Shown piece after piece: positions 13,510 to 20,779 of a stretch of 33,211 nt of DNA. The position numbers were made by a program, and so were the translations under genes. This DNA comes from a virus: the IMG/VR virus record IMGVR_UViG_3300043783_000031, positions 1 through 33,211 of that record; one strand, 5' to 3'. The notes beneath the pieces were generated by a model, which was given only the letters and a program-made list of their open reading frames with translations, was not told where the DNA came from and ran no database searches. Position 1 is the stretch's first letter; each line of letters begins with the position of its first letter.

Positions 13510-13520
13510 CGGGACTCGGT

Positions 13521-14138
13521 TTAAGCCATCAATGGATCGGTTTCTTCGGCGCCTTCATCCGGCGCATCGATTTCATCGAACTCCGAATCATCGGCCGGCG
13601 GTCCGCCGCCGCCGAAGGCTTCTCCGTCGCGCAGCTTCTGCACGCCGCGCAGGCGGCAGCCTAGGCCATTATTGCCTTTGGTATAGGCATACGCCTCCAG
13701 GTTCACATTCACGAAGCAGCCGCTATAGAGCGCGCCTTCCTCTTCGGTCAGCGGCTCTTTCTGCTGGTTGAAGTAGTTCGGCCGCACCTTGGAGCGTGAG
13801 GAAATGAAGTAGGTTCCGGGAAACCCTTCGTAGTCGGGCTTGGTGTCACCATCCCGAAAGAAAATCTTCCCCGTCATCTTGATCGCTTTCAAAACCGCAG
13901 GGCCTTTCTTCTGCCATTTGTCGTTGGTGAGCTGTACGCAGATTTTCTCAAGCTCTGCATGCGCTGGCAGCTTCTTGCCGATGGGCTTGCCTTTATCGTC
14001 CTGGTATTGCAGCAACGAATCGGGGGTCAAAAGGTAGGTGCCGCTGAAATACTTGGTTTGGTCTAAGCTATCCGGGAAGGGTTCCGGGGTCCAGTAGCAC
14101 ATGAAGGATTGTCGAAGATCAAGCAGCTTGAATCTCAT
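13521..14138 (-). CDS. DUF2815 single-stranded DNA-binding protein
   Basis: A 205-residue protein of the DUF2815 family, T7 gp2.5-like single-strand-binding proteins. The AAGGAAC site before the ATG at 14138 excludes the longer frame. The N-terminal two-thirds contain family-like blocks such as FPDSLDQTKYFSGTYLLTPD and FPGTYFISSRSKVRPNYFN. The C-terminal 25 residues are acidic (PADDSEFDEIDAPDEGAEE), the usual docking tail of such proteins for polymerase and helicase. It lies directly downstream of the Cas4-like nuclease and a mini zinc protein, and upstream of the polymerase. It would coat single strands during replication and recombination. Confidence 0.88.
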   Translation of the reverse strand: MRFKLLDLRQSFMCYWTPEPFPDSLDQTKYFSGTYLLTPDSLLQYQDDKGKPIGKKLPAHAELEKICVQLTNDKWQKKGPAVLKAIKMTGKIFFRDGDTKPDYEGFPGTYFISSRSKVRPNYFNQQKEPLTEEEGALYSGCFVNVNLEAYAYTKGNNGLGCRLRGVQKLRDGEAFGGGGPPADDSEFDEIDAPDEGAEETDPLMA

Positions 14139-14311
14139 CGTTTTGTTCCTTTGCGAGTTGTGTTTATGAGTGCGCCTCGAAAGTACGTCTGGCGCGGGGT
14201 CAATGGTAGCATGCGCTTTTGGCGTTCCGCAACCTCGCCTTTGCCGCCACAAATGACGCAGATTCCGCGCGCCGTTTCGCCCGATCCTTCACACGTCAAA
14301 CACGGGGTCAT
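14135..14311 (-). CDS. 58-residue DnaJ-type zinc-finger protein
   Basis: A short frame fitting exactly between the nuclease and the single-strand-binding gene with ATGA overlaps on both sides. It begins MTPCLTCEGSGETARGICVI and continues CGGKGEV, giving two CxxCxGxG-like knuckles (C4-x2-C7-x-GSG and C18-x2-C21-GGKG) as in the DnaJ cysteine-rich domain. The rest is basic (TPRQTYFRGALINTTRKGTK). It probably binds one zinc ion. Its location argues for a role with the single-strand-binding protein. Confidence 0.7.
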   Translation of the reverse strand: MTPCLTCEGSGETARGICVICGGKGEVAERQKRMLPLTPRQTYFRGALINTTRKGTKR

Positions 14312-15621
14312 TCGGCCTCCACGTCAAATTCCTCGGCGCCTGCAACCGGAATATACGGCTCGCGCGGATCGCTCCCCATGACGAGCAGAGGCTTGCCTGG
14401 TGCGCGCTTGATGAGCGGTACAAACACGTCTTTCCAGGTCTCGGCTGTTTTCTTCTTGTCCAGGATTTTGCTCGCAGCCGATGCTGTGAGGATCTTCTTG
14501 GGGGCGTACGCCTTATCACCCAAGACGCCAGTTAATGCGGCTTCTGCGGCGGCTTCGTCCGCCCATTTGCGATCGCCCTGCTTGCCCTCGACGAACTTGT
14601 ACGGCTTATCGTCCGGGCCGATGATCTTTACCCCATCGCTGACCAGCTCGTTCGCGCGCTGCATGACCGCACGGCACCAATCAGCCACAAACGGCACCGC
14701 GAGCATCGCCTTGGCCACCTGGGGAGCGTTGACGGGCACTTTGGGCGGCTCCTCGGCAATGATGTCGAAGCCGGCCGCCGTCTCTTCCTGAACCTTGGCG
14801 GCGGCTGCGGGGCACCTGCTCAGCGCTCGGCACCAGCGGCATTGTTTCTCGCCTGGATTCAGGAGCGGATAGCCTTTGGCGCGCTCAATGTATTCGACGC
14901 CTTTTTTCTTGGCGTATTCAGCGCGCTTGAGCGCATCCGCTGCAAACACTCCGAAGCGCTCCAATACGGCAATCGGTACGCGCAGCTCGGATAGATTCCC
15001 GATTCGAGGCTGATTGATGACGATGTCAATGTGGCTGACATCGCCTACCAGCATGCGGATATCGGCTAAGCACGCGAGCGCGTAGAGCATGAGCTGATAA
15101 TTGGGCTCTATTTCTGCCGACTCGGTGCTATCGAGTTCCATAACCATCTTAAATGGCGCACCGGGCTGCGCCCACGTCCAGGCATAGACCTTCTCGCCTT
15201 GGCCGAACTTTAGGTCCTCGACAACGCCATAGCCGGGGTGCGCGATAATGGCGTCGCTCGTGCCGTAATTCGATTCGTCAAATTCCTCGACGCCATCCAA
15301 AGTCACACGCTGCTCAACCATCAGATAGCCGCCGATCGCTCGACGCTGCACATCATCGACATAGGTTTGCACGTGGCTGGCGAATTCTTCCGTGACCGTA
15401 AACGATCGTTTGCCGACATCGATGATTTGACCGATGTAATCCTCCGCTCGAATATCTTTATGCTTGAGAACGGTGGCCGCCAGCTGATGCGCGGCCGTTC
15501 CTTCGTCGGCGTACTCGCCGGCATCAATACCTTCGGCCGTATTCTCAGGGTAGGCCATCGATCCCGGGCATGGAATCCAACGCGGGCTTGCGGAGAACGC
15601 GAAAACGGAATGTTCACTCAT
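14308..15621 (-). CDS. DUF2800 Cas4/RecB-like nuclease
   Basis: A 437-residue protein of the DUF2800 family in the PD-(D/E)XK superfamily. The nuclease core shows Glu40-GTAAH, GTSDA with Asp123, EDLK (135-138) and the QLMLYAL helix (176-182, QxxxY). Cys18 together with C261-x2-C264-x5-C270 matches the one-plus-three cysteine arrangement that holds an iron-sulfur cluster in Cas4 and AddB-type nucleases. The C-terminal third is helical with no assigned domain. Co-occurrence with DUF2815, family A polymerase and VRR-NUC is typical of a phage recombination-replication module. It most likely degrades or trims DNA ends. Confidence 0.9.
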   Translation of the reverse strand: MSEHSVFAFSASPRWIPCPGSMAYPENTAEGIDAGEYADEGTAAHQLAATVLKHKDIRAEDYIGQIIDVGKRSFTVTEEFASHVQTYVDDVQRRAIGGYLMVEQRVTLDGVEEFDESNYGTSDAIIAHPGYGVVEDLKFGQGEKVYAWTWAQPGAPFKMVMELDSTESAEIEPNYQLMLYALACLADIRMLVGDVSHIDIVINQPRIGNLSELRVPIAVLERFGVFAADALKRAEYAKKKGVEYIERAKGYPLLNPGEKQCRWCRALSRCPAAAAKVQEETAAGFDIIAEEPPKVPVNAPQVAKAMLAVPFVADWCRAVMQRANELVSDGVKIIGPDDKPYKFVEGKQGDRKWADEAAAEAALTGVLGDKAYAPKKILTASAASKILDKKKTAETWKDVFVPLIKRAPGKPLLVMGSDPREPYIPVAGAEEFDVEAE

Positions 15622-15848
15622 CAGTTGTAGCCGTTAATGTGTTTGCGCGCCTGATCTGGCGTACTCAGCGCGCCGATCATCATCAAACCAACAGTCAGTT
15701 GGTCGAGCGCGCCGGATTTAGATTCTGTCTCAGGGTGTTTGCGCATATCACTCATCATCGACGTGAGTCCTTCGTTGACTTGCCCACGGTCGATATACTC
15801 AAGCGCTCGCTGCTTGCACCATGCTAAATGCTCTTCTCGCGTTTTCAC
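15621..15848 (-). CDS. Conserved small phage protein (MKTREEHLAWCK)
   Basis: A 75-residue protein with a GTG start behind AGGAG. It opens MKTREEHLAWCKQRALEYID and contains SMMSDMRKHPETESKS and ALSTPDQARKHINGYN. Small proteins of this type, with the WCKxRALEYxxRG and MxSDxxKHPET blocks, are to my knowledge found near replication genes in many phages and remain uncharacterised. It shares one base with the DUF2800 start (TGATG), so they are coupled. All-helical prediction. Confidence 0.78.
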   Translation of the reverse strand: MKTREEHLAWCKQRALEYIDRGQVNEGLTSMMSDMRKHPETESKSGALDQLTVGLMMIGALSTPDQARKHINGYN

Positions 15849-15863
15849 GGTTAACTCCTGGTT

Positions 15864-16088
15864 TTACACGCTTTCAAATTCGTCGGCATCAGCCGATTTA
15901 CATTGGTGGACCGTACCGTCGGGTTCTAACAATCTGAATCGCTGACCCTTCTTTGAGTAAGGGCCACTAATCCGCTCCCACTCCAATCCGATCTCACCGC
16001 AAAACTGGCACGTAATACCTTCGCTGCTACCAGAATCGTCGCCGTATTCATCGTAGCAATCAAAGAAATCTAAGTCCCAGTCGCCCAT
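15864..16088 (-). CDS. Acidic zinc-ribbon protein
   Basis: A 74-residue, very acidic protein: MGDWDLDFFDCYDEYGDDSG at the N-terminus, then CQFCGEIGLEWERISGPYSK and TVHQCKSADADEFESV. C27-x2-C30 and H61-x-C63 give a possible CCHC zinc site. Strong negative charge plus a zinc knuckle could suit a DNA mimic or protein-binding adaptor. It is preceded by a hairpin terminator (16096-16117), so it may depend on readthrough or a local promoter. Function unknown. Confidence 0.7.
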   Translation of the reverse strand: MGDWDLDFFDCYDEYGDDSGSSEGITCQFCGEIGLEWERISGPYSKKGQRFRLLEPDGTVHQCKSADADEFESV

Positions 16089-16095
16089 AAAAGAG

Positions 16096-16117
16096 ATCGC
16101 CGCCCGAAGGCGGCGAT
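16096..16117 (-). terminator. Hairpin with UUCG loop after the 135-residue gene
   Basis: ATCGCCGCC and GGCGGCGAT form a perfect 9-bp GC-rich stem with a TTCG loop on the minus strand, followed by CTCTTTTAT. It lies 3 bases past the stop of the upstream gene and just before the acidic zinc-ribbon gene. This has the form of an intrinsic terminator with an extra-stable tetraloop. The short T-run suggests partial termination, trimming expression of the genes to its left. Confidence 0.65.
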
Positions 16118-16120
16118 TGA

Positions 16121-16528
16121 TTAGGCGCCCAGCAATGCGTCGTCGGCTTCTTGCTTGAACGCCGCGTAATGCTCTACGCTGAGCGATGATAGGCTCGTCG
16201 CCTTGTACTTCTTGAACAGCGCCTGCGCCTTGACGCGCAAATCAGCGTTCAGCATCGCTTCGACCGCTTCGCCTACTTGCTCTTTGGTCACCTCGCCTTC
16301 TTCGGGCGCTGCGTCCTCTTCGACCGGTGCGGGCTTAGGCTTTGCTGCAACGGGTTTGGGCTTCGCCGGGGTTGCGGCTTTCGGCTTGGCTGCCTCGGGC
16401 TCCGGTGCAGCGGGTGAGATGTATGCGTGGAACGCTGCCGCTGTTTCCAGCGTGGCGACCGCATCGCCTGATCCGTGATGGACGGCTGCCGCGTGGGCCA
16501 AGGCTGCCGCTCTGCTTGCTTCTGACAT
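16121..16528 (-). CDS. Ala/Pro/Lys-linker protein
   Basis: A 135-residue protein with an AAGGAG site before its ATG. An N-terminal helix (MSEASRAAALAHAAAVHHGS) is joined through a Pro/Ala/Lys-rich linker (about 38-75; TPAKPKPVAAKPKPAP) and an acidic stretch to a C-terminal helical domain of about 55 residues containing KEQVGEAVEAMLNADLRVKA and LFKKYKATSLSSLS. The domain-linker-domain plan suggests a tether between two partners. It lies directly downstream of the primase-helicase gene and is followed by a terminator. No family is recognised. Confidence 0.72.
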   Translation of the reverse strand: MSEASRAAALAHAAAVHHGSGDAVATLETAAAFHAYISPAAPEPEAAKPKAATPAKPKPVAAKPKPAPVEEDAAPEEGEVTKEQVGEAVEAMLNADLRVKAQALFKKYKATSLSSLSVEHYAAFKQEADDALLGA

Positions 16529-16564
16529 GGGAACTCCTTGAATTGGGAATGGTATCTTAAGCTA

Positions 16565-18769
16565 CTACGCCAATAAGTCAATATCGATATTATCGTCACC
16601 TCCGGTAATGTGATCCATCAACTGCTTGCCGGGTTGCCCGCGCCATTGATCGTGATTGCGAACAATAACGCCCCTAAAATGTTTATTCCCCACCCTAAAT
16701 TTGACGGCTTCCCCGAAAAACGGGGGTTTCGCCAATATTTGACCAATGCGGGTGACCGAAGATTTAGACACTGAATGCTTATGCGCATAGGCTTGAACTT
16801 CACTCACCACTACAATATCCCGTGCAAAGAACTCCGCTCTTTCCTCGAACATAATTTGTAGTAGCTCCGCATCGGGAGCCATCGACGCGGCTACCATCTC
16901 TTGCTTGGATTCGGTCATGATAGCTTCACCTGCTGGATCAAATCCGGTTAAATCAATACGCATAAAATAGTACCGCAGAACCGCCGCCGCTCTTGCCGTC
17001 AACAGAAATTCTCGATATATCCATTGGCGTTCGCTTGGTGTAAATCTGGGTTGTTTAAATTCATGAATACCCCAGCGCTCATCGTTATTATCAACCGCTG
17101 CCGCATCGTCATCATTACTAGATGCCGTGACGAAAAAATAGTTAGGAAATGTAAAACCTCGACCCCCCTTGGGGTGGAAAGGAATCATGTCATCGGCAAT
17201 ATAACCTTTGAGCTTGTTGGTGATCATATTGCGCTCACCGCGCGTACCGGCTCTGAACTCCATCAAATTAACATGCCACGCGCCTTGCAGATAATCGTTG
17301 AAATCACTTTTCAGCAGTGAATAATCTACATCGGTTGAATACTCGCGGCCCACCAATAGCGCGGGGATCGTTTTTATGATGGTTGATTTACCGTTGCGCT
17401 GGGTGCCGGACCAAAGCAGCGGTGCACTCTTAATTTTGACGCCAGGGTGTTGCACCACATGGGCGTAATACTGCTTGATCCATTTAATGTAGTTGTTATC
17501 GATCAAGCGCCCAAAAATCCATTCGATTTTTTCGTGTTCCAGCTTGGTGGGCTCCAACGGTTTTGGCAACCGATTACGATACCCGTTCGCGTAAGTATCA
17601 TCGCCCGCTTTAAACAGCGCACCTTCGCCCGGATGAAATCCCAACCCCTCAACTAATCGTTTTGTAGTTGAATTTTTAAGCACCCTGACTGGGTTCATTC
17701 GTCCACTCTTGCCTAGGGGCATTGTGGCCGTAAATAGGTGTTCTAGCGCTTGATCGCTGCCAATGATCTTGTGCCGTACGGTATCAAAATAACGTTCCGA
17801 GTTGACAACGTAGACTAATCGAGCTTCCAATTTGCCGATTGCGTCTTTACGCTGTTGGCGCAAATCCGCACGAACTTTGTTTTCATCTTTCGGCGCTTCG
17901 AGCGGTACTGCTTCAAACTCATCGGCTTGCGCCGGCAACTCGTTATCGAGCGTTGCAACGTGTTTGCCTTGCGTGCTTGAGAAGGAGACCCAATGCACGC
18001 GGCAGGTGGCCTCGCCGCCGTACACCGGCCGTCCTTGCTTGTCCTGGCGCGTGGCCTTGGCGCTCCAATGGTTCCAGAGTGCAAGCCCTTCCTCGGCACC
18101 TTGGGTCGCATGGTGGAGTTTCATGCCGACTTTGAGCCACGCGTCATACTCCATGTTGGGATCTTGGCCGTCCACCCAATGATTCAAGATGTCAAGCTCC
18201 ACGTTCGCGTGGCCGCCGTTGGTATGCTGCGGCACGGGATTTTCAGCCAACAGCTCTTGCCACGCGGCCTTGAGCGTTGCCGGGATCGGCGGCAAGCGAC
18301 TCCAGTCCCCCAGCAGCGGCTCATCGAACACCCATTCATAGGCTTTGCCCGTGCCAGGATGGATGCTAGGCGGCAAAACATCCTGGACCGACTTCTGCCC
18401 TGCCGTTGCGCAGCGCAGCTCCAGGCCGCTCCCTGGCGGTTTTACGGTACGTAATGGCGTCTTGAGGCGAAAGAGCAGCTTGGCACGGCCCACGCGCCCG
18501 GAGCTGATCTGGACCCGATCGCGAGCGGCCAGCAGCGCATCAAGGTCCACCCCGCGCTCTGCGAGCCATAGCCTGGCGCTCGGCAAGTCATCGACATCTA
18601 AGGCGCAGGTACCGCTCTGGACGTGCAGGAGCCCTGCGCCATCGATCCCGCCAGCAGTTTCAAGGTCAATCGGCCGCTCATTCCAACGGGCGTACTCTGG
18701 ACCTTTCTTGCCCTTAGGGATGATGCACAAGGCCCATCCAAAATGGACGTATTGCTGGAACGGCCCCAC
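16565..18769 (-). CDS. Primase-polymerase/helicase fusion
   Basis: A 734-residue replication protein. The N-terminal archaeo-eukaryotic-type primase-polymerase domain (about 1-175) has ALDVDD (Asp58/Asp60), SGRVGRAKLLFRL (90-102) and QDVLPPSIHPGTGKAYEW with the SIH motif (135-137). A PriCT-2-like domain follows (about 190-265; HWVDGQDPNMEYDAWLKVGM). The C-terminal superfamily 3-like helicase (VapE/D5-like) has Walker A GTQRNGKST (455-463), HVNLMEF (499-505) and FFVTASSNDD with DNNDERW (545-566). It should prime and unwind at the origin. The start is a GTG codon. A small Cro-like gene lies just upstream. All key residues seem present. Confidence 0.92.
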   Translation of the reverse strand: MGPFQQYVHFGWALCIIPKGKKGPEYARWNERPIDLETAGGIDGAGLLHVQSGTCALDVDDLPSARLWLAERGVDLDALLAARDRVQISSGRVGRAKLLFRLKTPLRTVKPPGSGLELRCATAGQKSVQDVLPPSIHPGTGKAYEWVFDEPLLGDWSRLPPIPATLKAAWQELLAENPVPQHTNGGHANVELDILNHWVDGQDPNMEYDAWLKVGMKLHHATQGAEEGLALWNHWSAKATRQDKQGRPVYGGEATCRVHWVSFSSTQGKHVATLDNELPAQADEFEAVPLEAPKDENKVRADLRQQRKDAIGKLEARLVYVVNSERYFDTVRHKIIGSDQALEHLFTATMPLGKSGRMNPVRVLKNSTTKRLVEGLGFHPGEGALFKAGDDTYANGYRNRLPKPLEPTKLEHEKIEWIFGRLIDNNYIKWIKQYYAHVVQHPGVKIKSAPLLWSGTQRNGKSTIIKTIPALLVGREYSTDVDYSLLKSDFNDYLQGAWHVNLMEFRAGTRGERNMITNKLKGYIADDMIPFHPKGGRGFTFPNYFFVTASSNDDDAAAVDNNDERWGIHEFKQPRFTPSERQWIYREFLLTARAAAVLRYYFMRIDLTGFDPAGEAIMTESKQEMVAASMAPDAELLQIMFEERAEFFARDIVVVSEVQAYAHKHSVSKSSVTRIGQILAKPPFFGEAVKFRVGNKHFRGVIVRNHDQWRGQPGKQLMDHITGGDDNIDIDLLA

Positions 18770-18784
18770 AGGCTTTGGGGGCGG

Positions 18785-19036
18785 CTAGCGCTTCGCTAAC
18801 GGACAGATGGCGCAGATTTTGCACAAATCGCGCTGATCGAGATACAGAGCGCGCTTGCCCAAGGTGCGGCTAGCCTTAGCTATCCGCTGGCCCAAGGGTG
18901 GCTCGACGTTACGCCGGCCGGCGGCGATATGACGCAAATGGGGAACGGACGTGTCGGCGGCTTTGGCAAGCGCTCGCGCTTGATCAGGGGTTGCGATATC
19001 GAGCCATTTACGAATGGCATTGGGAGTGGGGGGCAT
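18785..19036 (-). CDS. Cro/C1-like helix-turn-helix protein
   Basis: An 83-residue protein with an AGGAG site 7 bases before its ATG. Residues 15-50 (TPDQARALAKAADTSVPHLR then HIAAGRRNVEPPLGQRI) form a helix-turn-helix of the XRE/Cro type, with the recognition helix near SVPHLRHIAAGR. The C-terminus holds CKICAICPLAKR, a possible metal knuckle not usual in Cro proteins. It precedes the primase-helicase by 15 bases and may regulate replication genes or mark the origin. It could equally be an antirepressor or host regulator. No cognate operator was identified with certainty. Confidence 0.78.
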   Translation of the reverse strand: MPPTPNAIRKWLDIATPDQARALAKAADTSVPHLRHIAAGRRNVEPPLGQRIAKASRTLGKRALYLDQRDLCKICAICPLAKR

Positions 19037-19071
19037 GCAAGGCTCCTGTTATTGGGCTTAGGAGGGTAGCG

Positions 19072-19473
19072 CTAGCGAAGCAGGGGGTCAACTTCGTCAA
19101 ACTCATCGATGCTTGCGGGCGCTTGATCGATCTTCGCCGCATGCTCCGCTTCTGTCTGCTTCGATAGATGCACGTAACCGCATTCGCACGTGTACGGATG
19201 CTGATTCCAGCGCTTGGCATCATGCGATGCATGGTCGCGGTTAGAGTATTTGCGTTTGTCTGGCGTCGGGCAAATCGGCGGGACGTATTCAGGTTCGGAT
19301 GTACGCTCCTGAGTATTCAGGATCGCATTGCGAATATTCATCAGTTCTGTCAGGAGCGGTCCTTCACTTAAGCGATACTCAAGATACGCCAATTCATCAG
19401 CAATGTGCGCTGCAGCTTCCGCGCTGATTGCTTCGTGACCCGCGCAAAAACAACATTTGACGAATTCGGTCAC
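19072..19473 (-). CDS. Zinc-binding hypothetical protein
   Basis: A 133-residue protein with a GTG start in a GTGA overlap. It has an N-terminal cysteine cluster (VKCCFCAGHEAISAEAAAHI; C7, C8, C10 and His13) and a C-terminal knuckle (PYTCECGYVHLSKQTEAEHA; C95, C97, His101, His110). The middle is helical (DELAYLEYRLSEGPLLTELM). It may bind two zinc ions. Ends EFDEVDPLLR. It directly follows a coiled-coil gene and may form a complex with it. Function unknown. Confidence 0.68.
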   Translation of the reverse strand: MTEFVKCCFCAGHEAISAEAAAHIADELAYLEYRLSEGPLLTELMNIRNAILNTQERTSEPEYVPPICPTPDKRKYSNRDHASHDAKRWNQHPYTCECGYVHLSKQTEAEHAAKIDQAPASIDEFDEVDPLLR

Positions 19474-19790
19474 GATAGCAACATTCGGTCTTGAAGGTCT
19501 TCGATTTCCATGGCGTGAGCATCCGCCATTTCACAGATTTCGTTTTCAAGCGCTTCGATACGTTTATCCCTATCGGCGCACCGCGTATCTTGCGCTTCGA
19601 TAAACTTAGTGTGTTCGGCCTCTAAGGCTTCAATTTCCGCCGCATGCTCTTCTTCCATTTCCTTGACGGCTACGGCATTCGCTTCATAGCGTTCGGCCAA
19701 CAGATACGGCAGTGAGCCTGGTAATGCGTCAATCATCGCGTACTTGATTAGCTCGGAATCAGTCAAATGCTGATAGGAGGTTTTAGCCAT
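19470..19790 (-). CDS. Coiled-coil protein
   Basis: A 106-residue protein; start at 19790 preferred because the gene then overlaps the methyltransferase end by 8 bases and has a GAGAG site upstream. The N-terminus (MAKTSYQHLTDSELIKYAMI) is followed by a long charged coiled coil from about residue 40 (VKEMEEEHAAEIEALEAEHT, RIEALENEICEMADAHAMEI). The helix would be about 90 angstroms long if unbroken. It may dimerise. Function unknown. Confidence 0.7.
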   Translation of the reverse strand: MAKTSYQHLTDSELIKYAMIDALPGSLPYLLAERYEANAVAVKEMEEEHAAEIEALEAEHTKFIEAQDTRCADRDKRIEALENEICEMADAHAMEIEDLQDRMLLS

Positions 19791-20346
19791 GTGGAATCTC
19801 TCCGTATAATGCTCGCGCTTCTTTCTCATCGCCGCGCAACGGGCGCGACGGGGTGCCCTTGATGATACGCTGCTCACGCTCGCAGACAACCATCCAAGGG
19901 TAGTATTTTGTCAATGGCGGCTGCGGATCAAGCTTAGGGTACAGCCCATGGCAATCCTCGATCAGATAAACACCTTTGCATTTCGGCCATAGCTGGCGAA
20001 ACGTCGTTTCTTGATCGGTGCGAATGTGCGAGCCATCATCGATGATGATATCGAACGGATCGAGGTGCGCGAGTGCCGGATTCTTTTGGTCCGCGATAAT
20101 GACGCCTATCTGCTCTTCCTGGTAATCCTTGCAGCGCGGATCGATGTCAATGCCGATAATCGTCGCACGCGAGCCAAAGTAGGATTTCCACAGCTGCAGG
20201 CTGCCACCATGGTCCACGCCAATTTCCAGTACCCGCACCGAGGTGTTGACGAAGCGCGCGAAATAGGATTCATACACCGGAAAGTAGTGGCGCCATTTGT
20301 CTATTTGACGCCCCGTGTGCGCCTGGAACGTTTGCCAGACAGTCAT
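19783..20346 (-). CDS. Class I SAM-dependent methyltransferase
   Basis: A 187-residue protein with AGGTG before the ATG at 20346. Motif I VLEIGVDHGGSLQLW (about 39-53), an acidic motif II GIDIDPRC (about 65-72) and DIIIDDGSH (about 99-107) define a Rossmann-fold methyltransferase related to the small-molecule O-methyltransferase/cephalosporin hydroxylase-like group (Methyltransf_24 type). The DDGSH loop suggests a metal-assisted sugar or natural-product methyltransferase rather than a DNA base enzyme, which would carry DPPY or NPPY. In the phage it may modify sugars, lipids or small molecules. Overlaps neighbours by 4-8 bases. Confidence 0.85.
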   Translation of the reverse strand: MTVWQTFQAHTGRQIDKWRHYFPVYESYFARFVNTSVRVLEIGVDHGGSLQLWKSYFGSRATIIGIDIDPRCKDYQEEQIGVIIADQKNPALAHLDPFDIIIDDGSHIRTDQETTFRQLWPKCKGVYLIEDCHGLYPKLDPQPPLTKYYPWMVVCEREQRIIKGTPSRPLRGDEKEARALYGEIPHG

Positions 20347-20558
20347 GATTGACACCTGCACCGACAGCAACATGCACGAGTAGCGCGGTCCTCACCGTTC
20401 AGCATTTTGAGAATTTTACCGGCTGTAATTTCATCACGCGCCCATGCCATAGGCTTAGGGCCGAAAATATAATGCCGATTTTCCGTATCCATAATGGAGA
20501 AAGTAGTTTTCTTCGTCGGACCTGTATTTGAACACTGCAAAAAATATCTGTCGCTCAT
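20343..20558 (-). CDS. Small protein with Cys-rich tail
   Basis: A 71-residue protein beginning MSDRYFLQCSNTGPTKKTTF, with ENRHYIFGPKPMAWARDEIT in the middle and an unusual C-terminus ATRACCCRCRCQS holding five cysteines in nine residues. It is ATGA-coupled on both sides. The Cys tail could bind metal or be a simple artefact of a TGC-rich repeat. Function unknown. Confidence 0.65.
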   Translation of the reverse strand: MSDRYFLQCSNTGPTKKTTFSIMDTENRHYIFGPKPMAWARDEITAGKILKMLNGEDRATRACCCRCRCQS

Positions 20559-20779
20559 GATCGTTTCCTCGGCCGATAAATGTAATCACCCTGCCAAACA
20601 ATGAAACCCGCGCGACGCAGCAATTCATCCAACGATCGCGGCGGCTGCGTGTTGAATGACAGCACCAATTCGCCGCCCCTGTTTGCCCACAGTTGAGAGC
20701 CATGCATGCTGACATAGGCAACGCTGGCGTAAGCGCCCTCGATAATGCGCAGCAACTTCATTAGTTTCTTGAGCGTCAT
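20555..20779 (-). CDS. Small hypothetical protein
   Basis: A 74-residue protein MTLKKLMKLLRIIEGAYASV followed by AYVSMHGSQLWANRGGELVL and RSLDELLRRAGFIVWQGDYI. An amphipathic basic N-terminal helix precedes a small alpha/beta domain. It overlaps the Ala-repeat gene and the next gene by ATGA. Function unknown. Confidence 0.65.
   Translation of the reverse strand: MTLKKLMKLLRIIEGAYASVAYVSMHGSQLWANRGGELVLSFNTQPPRSLDELLRRAGFIVWQGDYIYRPRKRS

Noticed and set aside
13337-13520. Structured gap as a tRNA gene
   Set aside because: The 13-bp stem is too long for an acceptor stem and no TTC-arm or anticodon arm with normal spacing is visible.
18785-19036. Cro-like protein as evidence of a lysogeny switch
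   Set aside because: No integrase, second repressor, divergent repressor promoter or attachment site was found in the window, so a temperate lifestyle is not supported here.
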